A DNA stretch of 64,000 nucleotides from Siphonodentalium dalli (Eukaryota > Mollusca > Scaphopoda > Gadilida > Siphonodentaliidae). Under the pieces are notes generated by a model. It was not told the DNA's origin. It saw only the letters and a list, made by a program, of their open reading frames with translations, and made no database searches. Positions 11,205 through 25,445 of the stretch are shown piece after piece. The stretch covers positions 95,551,343 to 95,615,342 of the forward strand of contig CP136065.1 in NCBI GenBank assembly GCA_032622095.1, given 5' to 3'. Made by a program: the position numbers and the translations under genes. Each line of letters starts with the position of its first letter. Within the stretch, counting starts at the first letter, position 1.

Positions 11205-13814
11205 CGGTCACTACCTGTATACCTATTCGACACTCATAGTCACATAACCACTCGATATACATATGCAGCCCACCCTAGACCATAAATTCACTCCAGGTAT
11301 ACATGTAAACCTCACGAATGGCCATTCAGCCCTTCCAGATATACAAAAAACCCGCACAAACGACCACTCAAACAATCCATACTTGCATATACACCTCACG
11401 CATGACAATTCAGCAATTCACTGTATAATCATACACGCCATCCATGATAATACAGCTAAGCCATATACACCCACCAATGATGATACATACACGAGATATA
11501 TAAATATACATCCCACCCGTTACCACAAGGACACTCACTATGTACCCACACGCTCGATAATGTCCACCCAGCTTACTCCAGGTATTCATATTCAATCATG
11601 ACCGTACAGTCATTCCATGTATACCTATACACATTACCCGTAACCATAACATCACACACCCCATCCATGATCATACAGACAACGCATGTACATCCCACCC
11701 ATGACCTTACAGTCACTCCATATATACATAATCAACACATATATGACCATGTAGCTATATACATACACCACACCAATGACCATACAGGCACACCGGGTGC
11801 ACCCGTACTGGATATACACAATAATACACCATACAGTCACTCCATGCATACCGATTCACCTCACATCTGACCATGACCTCTCCCTGTATACCTAGATGCA
11901 TCTTACCATGGACAACCCACTCATAACCATATAGTCACTCATTGTATACCTACTCACATCAGTCATGACATACAATAACTCCCTGTATACCTATTCACCT
12001 CACATATGATCACAGAGTAACTCCCTGGCTACGATCTTAGCATCCACACTGTATCCTGTTGACATTTTTTTTATCATAATGGACCAGAATAGCCAAAGAT
12101 TATGGTCCATCTCAGTTCTGTCTCAAAGTTCTGCCCATTTCCTTTCAATAGATATGGCAAAAATCACAAAAGAGGTTCTCGGCAAAATTACATACTTTAA
12201 AATGAATTTGTCATGCTCCATACGGAACTGGGACAACTGGGAATAGAACATGTAGTTGTCAGTTAATTAACTAACACGTATAATAACCAAGTGAGTCACA
12301 ATTTGCTACCTTTTCGGATAATGCAGAGAATGTTCGGGATATATGTAAAAAAATTACATTTTGGAAGCCATCTTGAGCAATTTGGTCTATAAACACTGTA
12401 GTGCGACACATTTAAGATAGACCAAAGCAATAAACACCTTTCAATCCAAAGATAGTTATATTTTACCTGAAAAAATTGTCCAAACCTGAAAACTTAATTT
12501 TTGCCAATATTTATGTCAAGTTATTTAGAGAAAAGTCCAATATTTTTGACGATGTCATTGGTGAAAATAGTAAAAATTAACCATGGTGCATCAGACATGT
12601 TAGTATTCAATGTATCAATACAACTTGTAAGCGATTGCAAGACACGCTGTGTAATATTTACCATTTTCCATATTTTGGCGGCCATATTGGCAGCCATTTT
12701 GAGCCAAAGTAAGAATTTTGGTTCCAGTGATTTGGAATATTTATAGGTAATGATATGCCTCACTTACATTACAAAGTTCTGCTCATTTCTTGTTGAAATA
12801 TGAATAAAATCCCAATTGTATTTTTTTGTGAAATTTTATACCGCATTCTGTACAATCGAATTTTTGAGGGATCGGACCCCAATAATTACATATTTAATTG
12901 CTCCAATAATCAGTTAACATACAAAACACAAAATAAAGTTGCATTACTCAACCAGTTCCAAACAGCATGAATTGATCTAGAAGATATTTGTGAAAAAATG
13001 TCATATTTTCAACTTCCGGCGGCCATTTTGGTGGCCATCTTGGATGGTGAGTTTCAATTTTGGCCCAAAAAAGTGTCATTATGTCTTAGCTTCACGAAAA
13101 TATATACATTTGTATACATTTTACTAGATTTTCCGCTATAATTTTCATAAAACTGGCTCACTTATAGTTCTAGAAAATGGATCGGGTTGGGGGGGGTAAC
13201 AAGTCTCGTTCTTATCAGAAAACGACATGAATATTTCTTAAGTTGATCGTATCGATTTAGGGATGTATTGGTTGTAATAGTGCAACGTTCCAGGGGTGTA
13301 CGCACATACACACACGTTGGACGAATGCAATCATGTAAATAAAAGTGATTTTTTACGTTTTGGGGGGTGACCCGATGACCCCCTTCTTATCTTAAAAGCC
13401 CAGGAAAAGTTGCTTCTTAAGTTGTGTTTTTATAATTAGTATATATCAAAGTACTTTGAGACCAAAAATTATGGATGTACGCGAAAGTATAAAAAAAAGT
13501 GAAAAATCACGTTTTGGGGTTCAGCATGGGACCCACTTTCTTATCTGAAAACCCCAGGAAAATCCCTTTCTTAAGTTGTGTTTTCTTTATCGGTACACTT
13601 AGGAGTATCATCAAACCAAAATTCATCGATGTACGCGGAAGTGTAAATAGAAGTGATTTTTGGCACTTTTTGGGGTTCAGCGGCCCCTAAACCCCAGGAA
13701 TGCGCAACTTAAGAAATCGGTTTTTCAGAATGTTCCATTATTGGTACCAACTTTAGGGGGTCAAACCTTTTGTACGCAAAAGTGTAAATGGAACATATGC
13801 GGGCTCCCTAACTA
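11205..13814 (+). mobile_element. FB1 copy truncated by the duplication breakpoint
   Basis: It holds part of the reverse-arm satellite and the full right terminal repeat. It begins at the duplication breakpoint and not at a transposon end, which shows that the duplication came after FB1 inserted. It has an intact GTATAC at 11944-11949 (empty-site equivalent). Confidence 0.85.
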
Positions 13815-16800
13815 ATAGCACTGGACACCGGCTTGATCACACACAGACGCGCGTTGTTCGTTTTTGGTGGATTTCTCTCTTGGAAATTGTGCAATAACAA
13901 AGGAGTATTCTCTGTTCATAACATTTGCCAGGTATGTTCCCAGAATTTCGTAACTCTCATGTGCCTAATAATCGTGATGGCCTAATAATAGTGATGGGTG
14001 GGGATTTAGGCTGAAATTAATAATAGTGATGGCAATTTCACTCTATGTCTCAATCATGCCAAATAATATTGATCATTGGGAATTTTCTCCAAAATTAATA
14101 ATCGTGCTGACAGTGACAATATTATAATTATTAGGCACCTGCGAGTAGTTGTTGTATAAATGGCTTTGTTTACTCATTCGAGTCATTGCTTTGACATTCA
14201 ACAGACCTCTGATATACACATGTTGTTTGAAAGCCTGCCCTCTATTTTCGTATACGAAAACTTAAGCGGCCATTTGATCTAATCCGAAGACATACACCGT
14301 ATTACACGCACGATAATTCCTACCAACGATTCTGTCCATCATTGAAGACAAATGGGTCACTTGTGGGTGTGACTTGGTCCACAACAGCATTAACCCATTG
14401 GGTTAATGCTGTTGTGGACCAAGTCACACAACAAGCTGTGGACCGAGAAGACTTGGTCTATCACAACTGAACATACCATGCTGTGGTACATGTACCAGTG
14501 TTACTAGCATCAAATACATAGATTTATGCCCTAAATAATTGACCCCTTAACCACAGCAGAATTATTGCTAACTTTTCAGGATTTTCACGATTTAGTCGGA
14601 AATATGGTTTGTTGCCATTCGTCGGAAATATCTCTGCTGTGGTTAAGAAGTCCTGGGCTCCAAATAAATCAGCAAACTAAAAAATTCTATACCATGATTC
14701 TGATATCAAAATGCTGAGCTTAATAACTTTGTGCATGTACATATTTCAAGTATATATATGTCATACATGTTAACATTTAAATATTGAATAAAACACCACA
14801 TGACACATACTATGTTGATTCCTATACTTGACATACTAGTACTATAATTAAAAATAATTTGTTTAAGCAGTTATGTTGATGTTTTGCTCAGTGTTCACCC
14901 TGCACTATTATTTGGGTCTGCACTTTTATTAACTTTCAATGGAATTTCCCCTCTGCACTATTATTTGGAGCATGAATATCCTGTATACCGTTACTTTAAT
15001 TATTAATTTATTTCTTTTCAGCAGCTTGAAGAGCCCTATTGCCCTGCCATGCATGATGGTCCCATAATACTGGTATATATGATGGCATTAATATCAGACA
15101 TGATTTGTCATATCCACAGCCTTTACTACCACATCACCCACAAGAATGTTCCCGATATCATTATTTGGTAAGTTGGTTTTAATAATACATCTGATCTTCT
15201 CCAATATCATCGTGATGCTCATGTATGATGGAATGACATATAGGTACATGGAGTGGCATGATTTAATTTGAATATAAACCATTTTGTGATTGTGAACATG
15301 TAAAAAATTAGAGGTGGTAAAATGAATTTTAAAAACATAAGTATAATCTACTAATGCTGAGCTTCAATGGCAGGAATGTGCAGATATTTGGTTAAAGATT
15401 TCAACAGTTTACATGATTTCTTTGAGTTCATGTTTCACATTAATTAAGGGGGAGGCGAAATGACCAGTTTTGAATGGGGATTTCCATGTAAAGTTATGTA
15501 CGAAACAGTTGTTTGGGAACTAAAGCAGGTATATCATTGAACAATCATAACATTTAACTGACAGGTGCACTAGGTAAATTATAAAAATTTACCTATAATT
15601 TTATTATAATGGAACAAGTTCAAATATGACCCACCTGTGACCAGATAACTAGTTAAATACCTATTTTCAATACGACCTCAAGTCACAAGTATTTGAGTAT
15701 TTGCAACTCTATAACTTAATTTGGAGAGCCCTTAGTATGTAAAATGTGTAACTTGGTCTTAAAGGTGGTTATCTCTTCCTATATACGTTTTAGATATTTC
15801 CGGGTTAGAAAATAATAAATATGAGTCGAAGAAATCTGGCAATATCCTGAATTGATTATACATGTATACACTAATAAAATTCAATTTCATCTGTCTGTCT
15901 GCCTATGGGCAACTAAATGTCAGATCCTCTTGAGCTCAACATTATACACAGGGATCAATTAACCTGGAGAGTGTCGGGACAGATAGGTATCGGACTATCG
16001 GATACCGTACTAGTATGTGCCTTCGACGTCAGATGTCTTAAAATGGTACTAATAATTAATTTGACTAAATAATTAATTATATGCCCAAAATGGTTTGACT
16101 CTGTCATTAATCATAGATGAAGTTTGGCCTTCTCTCTATGCCTACCAATGCTATTACCAAAATATTAACCCTTTCATGTCGGGAGATGTGCTGGTGCAGC
16201 ATTAAAGATCATGTGCCAGTGCATTCTCTTATATATGCGAGGCTCCCCATGGGAGGCTTGTATATATATTGTATAAGAGAATGCATTGGTACAGTTTTTT
16301 CTCAAAATTTCAGGAAGCTCCAGAAATGAAAAAGTTAAATAGGATTCAGATTCTAATATAATTTTCTATTTCTTATTTTTTTTGAAGATTGAGGATGAAG
16401 TTTGGCAGAATGATAGCCAAAACCTATCAACGACCAACCATTCAATGCGTAGGACTTAAGAAACATATGATGGCAATGAGCATAGTATGGCTGGAAGATG
16501 GGACCGTCGAATGCTGCTCATTCTAGGACAGTAACTAAAGTGTATAATCTGTTTGTGAACAAGATTTGTGTTCCTATGACCTATATCTTCTGGATTTAAA
16601 GTGTGATCTTCTGTCACATGTGACAATGTGGGAGTGGTTTAGTGGAACCGGGAAACTACTGATAGAAGGCATTATTCTTAAGTAATTCAAATTGATATCA
16701 AAATCCAGAACAAAATACTTAATAAACACATGATGACAGTGACCATAGGATGGCTGGAACCGTGGAATGCTGCTCATTCTCTGACAGTGGTGTCTACTAG

Positions 16801-19146
16801 TAAAGTGTATAATCTGTTTTGAACAATATTTGTGTTCCTATATCTTCTGGATTTAAAGTGTAATCTTCTGTCACATGTGACATTGTGGGAGTGGCTTAGT
16901 GAGACGTGGAATCTACTGATACAAGGTGCTATTCTTAATTCAAATTGATATCAAAATCCAGAACAAAATAACTGGCAAAGTTTATCAATCTACAAACAAC
17001 TTGGGACAAGTGTCACATGTAACAACACCAACTAAACAATGAGTTCATTGTTTATTAAAATAATATTTACTTTCATTATATCATTTGTTTGTTGATTTAT
17101 TTCTGATAGCACATTAAATTTTAAATATAATTAAGAAATTACCGCATGCCATATTATGGTACTCTCAGGTGCCTAATTATAGTGTCAGCACATTTATTAA
17201 TTTTGGATATCATTTCTCGCCAGCAATCTCCTGAATTTACCTCAAGTATCGGTTTACTGTAGCAATAGTGTCAGTGATCATGACAGAACACATGTGTTCT
17301 ATATCTACATCAGAACAGAACACATGCGTCCTATTATTTGAATCAGAACACATTTTAGCGTTCTATATCTGTTACATTGAGCCCGACGCGTAAAACGTGT
17401 TCTAAAATTATGTTTGAGAACACTAGTGTTCTACCATTTTTAGAACACGTTTATGTGTTCTACTTATCGTGTTCTGTTTTAGAACACATTTATGTGTTCT
17501 ATATCTGTTACATTTTGTGTTCTATTTAGGTGTTCTGCACTTTTTACAGTGTATGTGTTAATTTATTCACTTCCGCTGCAGCTAGCGACTTGTCCGATCG
17601 CCCATTGATGCATATGGTTATTCACTTCATGATATAATGTCCATTTCCGTGGTCAGGCAGTCAGGGGAGGTGCGGTCGGCCCCTTATCGGATTCCCGTAC
17701 CTGTCGGAAACGGTCGCAAGTCAGGGGTTAACAGTGCCGTGTCCGCTCTAGCTATCGACTTGGGGATTGGAACTTTGGTACATTCGGATCCATTCTACAC
17801 GATAGTGCAAACCCCATCTCGCTCGGACCCCTGGGGCGGTCCGGTCGGCGGGTGTTAATTTCGGCGTTTTTGCGTACATTTATAGCGAATTCGGCAGCAG
17901 CGTATGGGTTAATTTATTCACTTCCGCTGCAGCTAGCGACTTGTCCGATCGCCCATGGATGCATATGGGTATTCACTTCATGATATAATGTTCATTTCCG
18001 TGGTCAGGCAGTCGGGGGAGGTGCGGTCGGCGCCTTATCGGATTTCACGTACCTGACGGAAACGGCCGCAAGTCACGGGTTAACACTGCCGTGTCCGCTT
18101 GAGCTATCGACTTGGGGATTGGAACTTTGGTACATTCGGGTCCATTCTACACGATAGTGCAGACACCATCTCGCTCGGACCCCTAGGGGCGGTCCGGTCG
18201 GCGGGTGTTAATTTCGCGGTTTTTGCGTATATTTATAGCGAATTCGGCAGCGGCGTATGGGTTAATTTATTCACTTCCGCTGCAGCTAGCGACATGTCCG
18301 ATCGCCCATGGATGCATATGGTTATTCACTTCATGATATAATGTCCATTTCCGTGGTCAGGCAGTCAGTGGAGGTGCGGTCGGTGCCTTTTTGTATTTCC
18401 CTTACCTGGCGGAAACGGCCGCATGTTAGGGGTTAACAGTGCCGTGTCCGCTCGAGCTGTCGACTTGGGGATTGGAACTTTTGTACATTCATGTCCATTG
18501 TACACGATAGTGCAAACCCCATCTCGCTCAGACCCCTGGGGGCGGTCCGGTCGGGTGCGGTCGGGTGTGGTCGGGTGCGGTCGGGTTTTAGTAGGACCCG
18601 TTGACGAATACGCGAAATTGATATAACGGCCTCATATGCGGGTGTACGGGATTTTGAACTGCTGAACTGGGGTGGAGATCGTCCAAATGGTTTCTATCCA
18701 TATATACCTGGTTCTGGCACATTAATTATAAGTCATTTGCACTAACTAAACTCTGCTAATTTCGTTACAATTGAGTTAAACTGCGTTCGCGATAATCTGC
18801 TGAACTGCAGCCGCCGTACAGCTGAACGGGAATTGCGTGCAGTCAAAATGCGTCCTCTTCCTGTATTGGCATGTAGCACTTATATTAAGTGTCATTTACA
18901 CAAACTTACGGTGGCTGATTTGCGACATACTCAATACATATATTATCTCGAGATATTATCTCGAGATCTCGAGATATTATCTCGAGATCTCGACATATTA
19001 TCTCGAGATCTCGAGATAATATCTTGAGATCTCGACATAACATGCATATTTAAACATCTGATGTAGTGGCAATGTTACAACGACCAAGATGGAACGCGAG
19101 CAAGTCGCTCCCTGTCGCTCACTCAAACTGTCTGTCTGTCTGTCTC

Positions 19147-19208
<62 letters not shown>

Positions 19209-19449
19209 GTTCTTTCATGAGTCCCGGTACATACAAATCGACTTGGTTCAAATCCGGGAATCTCGATTCATAATCTGGGACTCGGGGTCTCTGCCCCTCC
19301 GTCTCTCCCACTCCCTCTCACTCTCCCACTCTGTCTGTCTGTCTCCCTCGCTCCAATCGACTTGGTTCAAATCCGGGAATAGAATCCGGCTTATTCTCTA
19401 TTGATAATCTGGGACTCTGTGTCTATGTCTCTTTCCCACTATATCTCCC

Positions 19450-19547
<98 letters not shown>

Positions 19548-19676
19548 GTTAGCCGCTGATCATTCGAAAGGCGGCGCGTGTGCCCACCTGTCCTCTTGAC
19601 CCAGTTCCGGAACGCAAATCCGGGTTATTCTCGATCGATAATCTGGGACTCGGGTCTATGTCTGTCTCTGTCTCTG

Positions 19677-19744
<68 letters not shown>

Positions 19745-20316
19745 ACACTCTCTCCCTCTGTCTCTCTGTCTCTCTCTCTCATTAACCCCTGATCGTACAG
19801 AGTGCAGATGTACGAACAAATCGCCTTGGTTCAGTTCCGGGAAGCGAATCCGGGTTATTACCGATCGATCGAGAATAAGCCGGATTTGCGTTCCGGAACT
19901 GAGTCAAGACGACAGGTATGCACACGCGCCGCCTTTCGAACGATCAGGGGCTAAAGAACATCAACGCTGCAGTCAGTAGCACTATTTTGTTATCAGTCCA
20001 ACATATATTGATGCACATTCTTCCCCACTATACAAGGAATCTAATGGTGTTATTTAAAGATGCCAAATGTGTGCTGTTTGGGTGAGAGATGAGGCTGGGG
20101 AAATTTGATAAGACTTTTTTATTCGCGGATTACCACCAAACTTATACATAATCATTTTTCAAACCGAAAAATCAGGTGAAATTTTCAGAGCGTAGCAAGA
20201 GAGAGAACTCTATCTTGTTATCACTCAATCAAGACAAAACGTGATTTCGATTTGTGAATATCGCTCGACTACTACATCAAGAATAAACCACTTAATTATG
20301 ACTTTATTGTCGGGCC
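11205..20316 (+). repeat. 9.1-kb tandem segmental duplication, unit 2
   Basis: Near-identical to 2080-11204 and directly adjacent to it. It contains a 5'-truncated FB1 (11205-13814), the gene-poor stretch (13815-17276), the 63-bp palindrome (14367-14429), the hairpin (16213-16292), the GAACAC array (17284-17537), the 350-bp tandem repeat (17557-18550), the TCTCGAGA array (18943-19039) and CT tracts (19140-19780). Its right edge (GGGCC at 20312-20316) abuts the GTCGGG minisatellite. Confidence 0.93.
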
Positions 20317-21040
20317 GTTCTGGGATCAGGTTGTACATCTCTCTTGAGTTGGGTTGTCTTCAACTGGGTTGATCGGGTTTGGTTGGCTTCTGGTCGGGCT
20401 ATCTCTGGTCGACCGGGTCGAGCTGCATGCCTCGTGTTGGATTGTCTCTGTGTCGGGCAGTCCCGGTCAGGTTGTCTCTTAGTCGGTTTGTCTCTGTGTC
20501 GGGCCGTCTCTGGGTCGGACTGTCACGGTCGGGTTGTTTCTTGGTCGTGATGAGTCGGGTCAGGTTGTCTCTAGGTCGGGTTGTCTCTAGGTCGGGTTGT
20601 CTCTGGGTCTGGTTGTTTATGGATTGGGCTGTCTCGTGTCGGGGTTTTATCTGGGTCGGGCAGTTCATGGTCTGGCTGTATCAGGTCTGGTTGCCACTTG
20701 GTCGGGCAATCCCGGTCGGGTTGTCTCTGGGTCTCTTGGGGCAGGTTGTCTCGGTGTCGAGGGGAGTCTTTGGGTCTGGCTGCATTGGGTCTGGTTGTCA
20801 CTTGGTCGGCCCGGTCTCTGGGCCCGGTTGTCAGTCGGGCAGTCTCGGATCGGGCTGTATCGGGTGGATGGAGTCAGGTAGTCTCTGGGTCGGGTTGTCT
20901 ATGGTCTGGTTGTCACTTGATCGGGCAAGCCCGGGTCTGGCTGTCTCAGTTTGATCGGGTCGAGTTTCCTATGGGTCTGATTGTAACTTGGTATGGCAGT
21001 CTCGGGTCGGCCTGTCTGTTGTCGATCGGGTAGGGTTGTC
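20317..21040 (+). repeat. GTCGGG minisatellite, degenerate ~20-bp units
   Basis: Units vary around GGGTCGGGTTGTCTCT with interspersed GGTCTGGTTGTCACTTGGTC. Long open frames on both strands (up to 191 codons) are Gly/Ser/Val/Leu- or Arg/Asp/Pro/Thr-rich translations of the repeat and are rejected as genes. Confidence 0.92.
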
Positions 21041-21270
21041 GATCTCGTTCCCAATATGGACGGATGTTGTGGATATTATAGAGAGGATAAACATCTGTGC
21101 TCCACCTTAAAATATTAATCTCAGATTCCTGTGAGAGTTTCCGTAATAACGAATTAGATGCCAAATTAAAGAGTATTAATCTAAAACAGCTGAATCACAA
21201 GCAATGTTCCTCCGCGGTGCTATAACATATAATTACCCGATCATTTGATTTATAACGGGCGTGTCCTGGA

Positions 21271-21358
21271 ACGATATATATTGTGCCTCTACTATCTTAC
21301 CTCGCTCACATATTTCAGAAAGCACAGTGGACAGACAGACATAACTTTGAACAGCAAG
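21271..21358 (+). promoter_or_regulatory. candidate promoter and non-coding first exon with splice donor
   Basis: A TATA-like GATATATATT (21273-21282) is followed about 80 nt later by CAGCAAG|GTGAGTAA, a perfect-consensus donor cutting after 21358. No ATG lies between ~21300 and the donor. The GPCR exon at 30220 starts with a splice acceptor only 3 nt before its ATG, so an upstream 5'UTR exon must exist and this is the best candidate. The intron would be 8.9 kb. Another donor-like AAGGTGAGC lies near 24705. Inference only. Confidence 0.3.
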
Positions 21359-21399
21359 GTGAGTAATCAGGGATCAGGTTGATATTTCATCACAATTTA

Positions 21400-22090
21400 A
21401 TTTAGTTTATTTGGGATTATCGCCATTTCTGTATAACAGGCGGAGGAGAACCACACATCTAGGGCTAATTTCACCAGGGCACCACGCTTTTGGTATTTTG
21501 GTAAGAAATTTCCAAATAATCTATTTTTAAAAGAGTAATTTATGAAAAGCTCAGGAGAAGGTATGTCTGTCCCAAAATTTTCTCCCAGACTGCTGGTCGT
21601 CCGTTTTCAACCAAATTTGGTGTGATGACTCGGGATACCCTGGCGGGGGTAATAACGGTGTTAGTTTTTCAAAATTTTGATTTAAAACAAATTTGATTAA
21701 ATAAATAAAAAACAAAACAAAACAAATGAGCTCACTATGGGCCTATTTCAGCACCAGATGTACGATCTTTATATATGTGCTTTCACTGTGGCCGCGCCAT
21801 CCAACAGAATAACGGGTATAAGTCCACTATGAGCTTATTCCAGAATCAAATTATTTAGGTCCAATATGAACCTATTTGTACGCGGATATATTGTAGTAGC
21901 ATACTAAATGGTATCTATATCTATATTTGCGAATGTCTGTCTGTCTATCTGTGTTCTATATAAATTCACAACGGACCATCTAGATGATACCAAGGGGGTC
22001 TACTAGGGTTAACTTTTTACGAGAAAGATAATGGTGCGGGTTAGAATTTTCTAAAGTGACGCCGTTTTTGTCGGGGGCAGAAAAGGGAGA
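21400..22090 (+). other. intergenic or intronic repeat remnants
   Basis: Contains a block (CCCAGACTGCTGGTCGTCC, near 21586) and a GTCTGTCTGTCTATCTGTGTTCTATATA stretch (about 21938-21965) that recurs at 23140-23170 and, inverted and diverged, near 36860-37040. No gene is seen. Confidence 0.4.
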
Positions 22091-23800
22091 GGGGCAGATT
22101 ATTTTTGTCCCCGATTGCCACGAAACTTATATATAATCATCCCCATGATATGAAGAATCTAATGGTTCGAGTCAGGGATGCACGGAAGGGGAGAGGGACA
22201 CCAAAATTGATCAATCTAATTTTAGCACCGAATTCCATCAAATTGATATATATTCTTCTTCATGATACAAGGAATCTAATTGTGCGATTTAAAGACACCA
22301 AATTTGTGTCGTTTGGATGAGAGATGGGGGGGGGCACTAAATTTGATAAGATTGGGTTTAGTCGCCGATTGCCAACACACTTATACAAAATCATCCCCAT
22401 GGTATGAGGAGTCTAATGGTGTGGCTTAAAGCTGTCAAAAGTTGCCTCATTCGAGTCAGGGGTGCACTGAAAGGCAGAGGGGCACCAATATTGATACACA
22501 ATATTTTTAGCGCCAATTTCCACCAAATTGATACACGTTTTCATCCATGACACGAGGAATCTAATCTTGTGATTTAAAGACGCCATATTGGAGATGTTTG
22601 GGTGAGAGATTGGGAGGGGAGGGGTGTTCACCAAATTTGATAAAAATTTGTTTAGTCACCGATTAGCACCAAACTTATAAATATATCTCCAAAATATCTC
22701 CATGATATCAGGAGTGTAATTGTGTGGTCTAAGGATGTAACAAGTGGGGCCATTCTAGTCAGTGGTGCATAGAGGTGAGAGGGGCACACCATAATGATAA
22801 CAATGTGTTTAGCGCCGATTTCCACCAGATTGATACATCTTTTTCTCCGTGATACGAGGAATCTAATCGTGTGGTTTAGATACACCAAATTGGTGCCGTT
22901 TGGATGAGAGACATGGGGATCTTAAATTTGATATGATTTTCTATACTCGCCAATTTTCACCAATTTTATATATATGCATCTCCATAATGAGTCTAAGTGT
23001 GTGGTTTAATGGTGACACAAGTGGCGACGCTTGAGTCCGAAATAGGGACACCAAAACTGACAAAAAATATTTTTAGTACCAATTACCATCAAATTCATAC
23101 ACGTTCTTCTCAAATGATACGAGGAATCAAATCGTGCTGTCTGTCTTTCTGTCTGTCTGTATGTGTTCTATATATAACTTTACGTGGTATAATTAAGATG
23201 GCACCAAGGCGGTCTAAGTGGGGTAACATTTTACGAGGAAGATAATGGTGCGGGTTAATATTTTCTAAAGTGACGCTGTTTGTGTCAGGGGAAGAAAAGG
23301 TGGAAGGGCGGAAAAATTAAAACAATATGGTGAAATAGTTTTGTCGGCGATTTCCACCAAACGCATACATAATCACCTCCGCGATATGGCGCTGTTCGAG
23401 TCAACATTGCAGGGGCATCAGCAATTGATTTAATAAACTATTCGCAGATTCCCACCAAATTGATATATTATTCTTCTCCATGATACGAGGAATATAATCG
23501 TGTGTTTTAAAGACGCCAAATTGCTGCAATTTTGGCGAGAGATGAGGGGGGTCATAACTATGATAAGAATTTGTTTAGTTGCTGATTACCACCAAACATA
23601 TATATAATCATCTCCAGTATATCATGTATCCATGAGTCTAATGGACGTGGTTTAAATATGTTACAAGTGGCACCGTTAAAGTCATGCATGAGGATGGCAA
23701 AGCTGATACAGATATATTTAGCACTAATTTCCACCAAATTCATAGACGTTCTTCTCTAATGGATCCTAATGATACGATTGAACTAAATCACATTTGGTGT
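22090..23800 (+). repeat. old ~145-bp tandem repeat, about 12 diverged units
   Basis: Units share GCCGATTNCCACCAAA, then an AT stretch, then ATGATACGAGGAATCTAAT and GTGNTTTAAAGACGCC. Two alternating subtypes differ in the middle (CATAATCATCCCC versus CACGTTCTTCTC). Single units also occur at 10905-11060 and 20030-20180 and, inverted, at 36250-36480. Short open frames of 60-82 codons are repeat translation. Confidence 0.8.
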
Positions 23801-24890
23801 CGTTTGGGTCACGGATAGCGAGAGGATATGCACTTTCATTGATAGGATTGCTATTTGCCGATATCCACCTATAAGTTAAATATAGTCACCCAAGCCATCT
23901 CCATATCGTTTTAAGGAGTTTTTGGAGTTAAAATTTCACAATCTCGACAAATGGTGGCCCAATTAAGTCACTTCAACAATTATATCTTCTCAACTGTCAT
24001 ATTTATATGGGGATGGGAATCCGGGCATTCACATAATGAGCTAGCAAAAACAGATACATATAGAAGAAGCATTAAAAGTATAGTTATCATTCTATTTAAG
24101 AGATACATATATTCTTGCAAACTGAGAGACATCGAATCGTCAGAGGATTGCATATTGGAATGGCTCATGTATATACTATAACACAAATGAGTCTGTTCCA
24201 TTCAATACAGTTTCCACAAAAAAGTTACAATTTGTCAAGAGATATGGAAATGTATCGAAGGCCTGTTCAAAAATAGGGGTCACAGTGTGCAGTAAAATAT
24301 ATTTTTTTCTGATATAAAAGAAATATTAACAACTCAAAATCTCGCTCTGTGTCGGGCACATGTAGCTGATATACTGCGCATCAACATTTCTTTTAAACTG
24401 AGAATATTTAGCCAACATATAGCACCACGGACAGAGGACAACCTGGACATTTCTTTAAATTAAAACATCTGTATCTTCACGGATATATGATAGCCAGGTG
24501 TCCTCAAAATCTTATGCTAACCCTCTAGATTGATTGACACATCTCTATATGTAAAACCCAATTGTCGTCTTTTATTTTTGCAAACTAATGTGTTTATGAT
24601 GTTCATGTATCATGTTATAACGTCTGAAGTATACGCAGTTGTAAATAAATAAATACTTCTTAATTGGTGGAACGGATTAATCGCGATAAACAAAATGACA
24701 ATCGACAAGGTGAGCCACTACTTATATTCCATGACTGTAAGAATCATGTTTTGTGATGCTATTTGAATATAAAATTTATGAGAATACGTGTAACACTTTG
24801 AACAAGAGTAGTCTCTATTCCCAACAAATATCCACAGCATGTAGAGGGTTTCACATCACTTAACCTAGGCAACGCCGGGTAACCCTGCTA

Positions 24891-24891
<1 letters not shown>
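23800..24891 (+). other. unassigned AT-rich stretch ending in a Helitron-like 3' terminus
   Basis: No gene is recognised; a 76-codon frame at 23951-24181 has no family signature. The right edge has a small hairpin (GGGTAACCC within CGCCGGGTAACCCTG) followed by CTAG at 24888-24891 and a TA microsatellite, the arrangement seen at the Helitron 3' ends at 45442 and 63492. The 5' end could not be placed. Confidence 0.35.
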
Positions 24892-24934
<43 letters not shown>

Positions 24935-24943
24935 CTATATATG

Positions 24944-24974
<31 letters not shown>

Positions 24975-24975
24975 G

Positions 24976-25038
<63 letters not shown>
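24892..25038 (+). repeat. (TA)n/(GA)n microsatellite
   Basis: About 120 bp of TA dinucleotides interrupted by TAGC, then a GA run. Confidence 0.97.
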
Positions 25039-25445
25039 AGAGTGGGAATTATTTGTCATGGGCGCGAAGTGCACACAGAGGCCGTATGCGCATTTGTGCC
25101 GGGGCTGCAGGCTCCTCCGACGCTGAATAAAGGCACCCGAATGGAGCCTGTTTCAGCTAATCTTAATATAATGTTTCCTGCTGTTGAACATTTTGGCCAA
25201 AGTTGGGGAACACCCCACCTAGGTAGTCCGGCAGCTTATAGGGCACCCTTGCATGCACCCCAAGGAATTAACTTCATACCACTTATTTTCTTCCTTATTA
25301 TATCCCTCAACTGTTACAGGGGAAAAAGTGGCGGTGTAGACGCCAGACAAGATGGCATCCATCATGGCCGCTGGTTTTCAGACTAGGAACAAAGTCAGTT
25401 TGATGAAAATTATGGCGAGAAAATTTGTAAAATGTATATATATAT
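25039..25445 (+). other. unique spacer without recognised gene
   Basis: A 114-codon frame (25042-25386) has no recognisable domain, and AATAAA lies inside it at about 25125. GC content is locally raised. It may be a SINE-like or pseudogene remnant; the sequence does not settle it. Confidence 0.3.

Noticed and set aside
20344-21033. 191-, 150- and 94-codon frames
   Set aside because: Products of the GTCGGG minisatellite, open on both strands, with no conserved domain.
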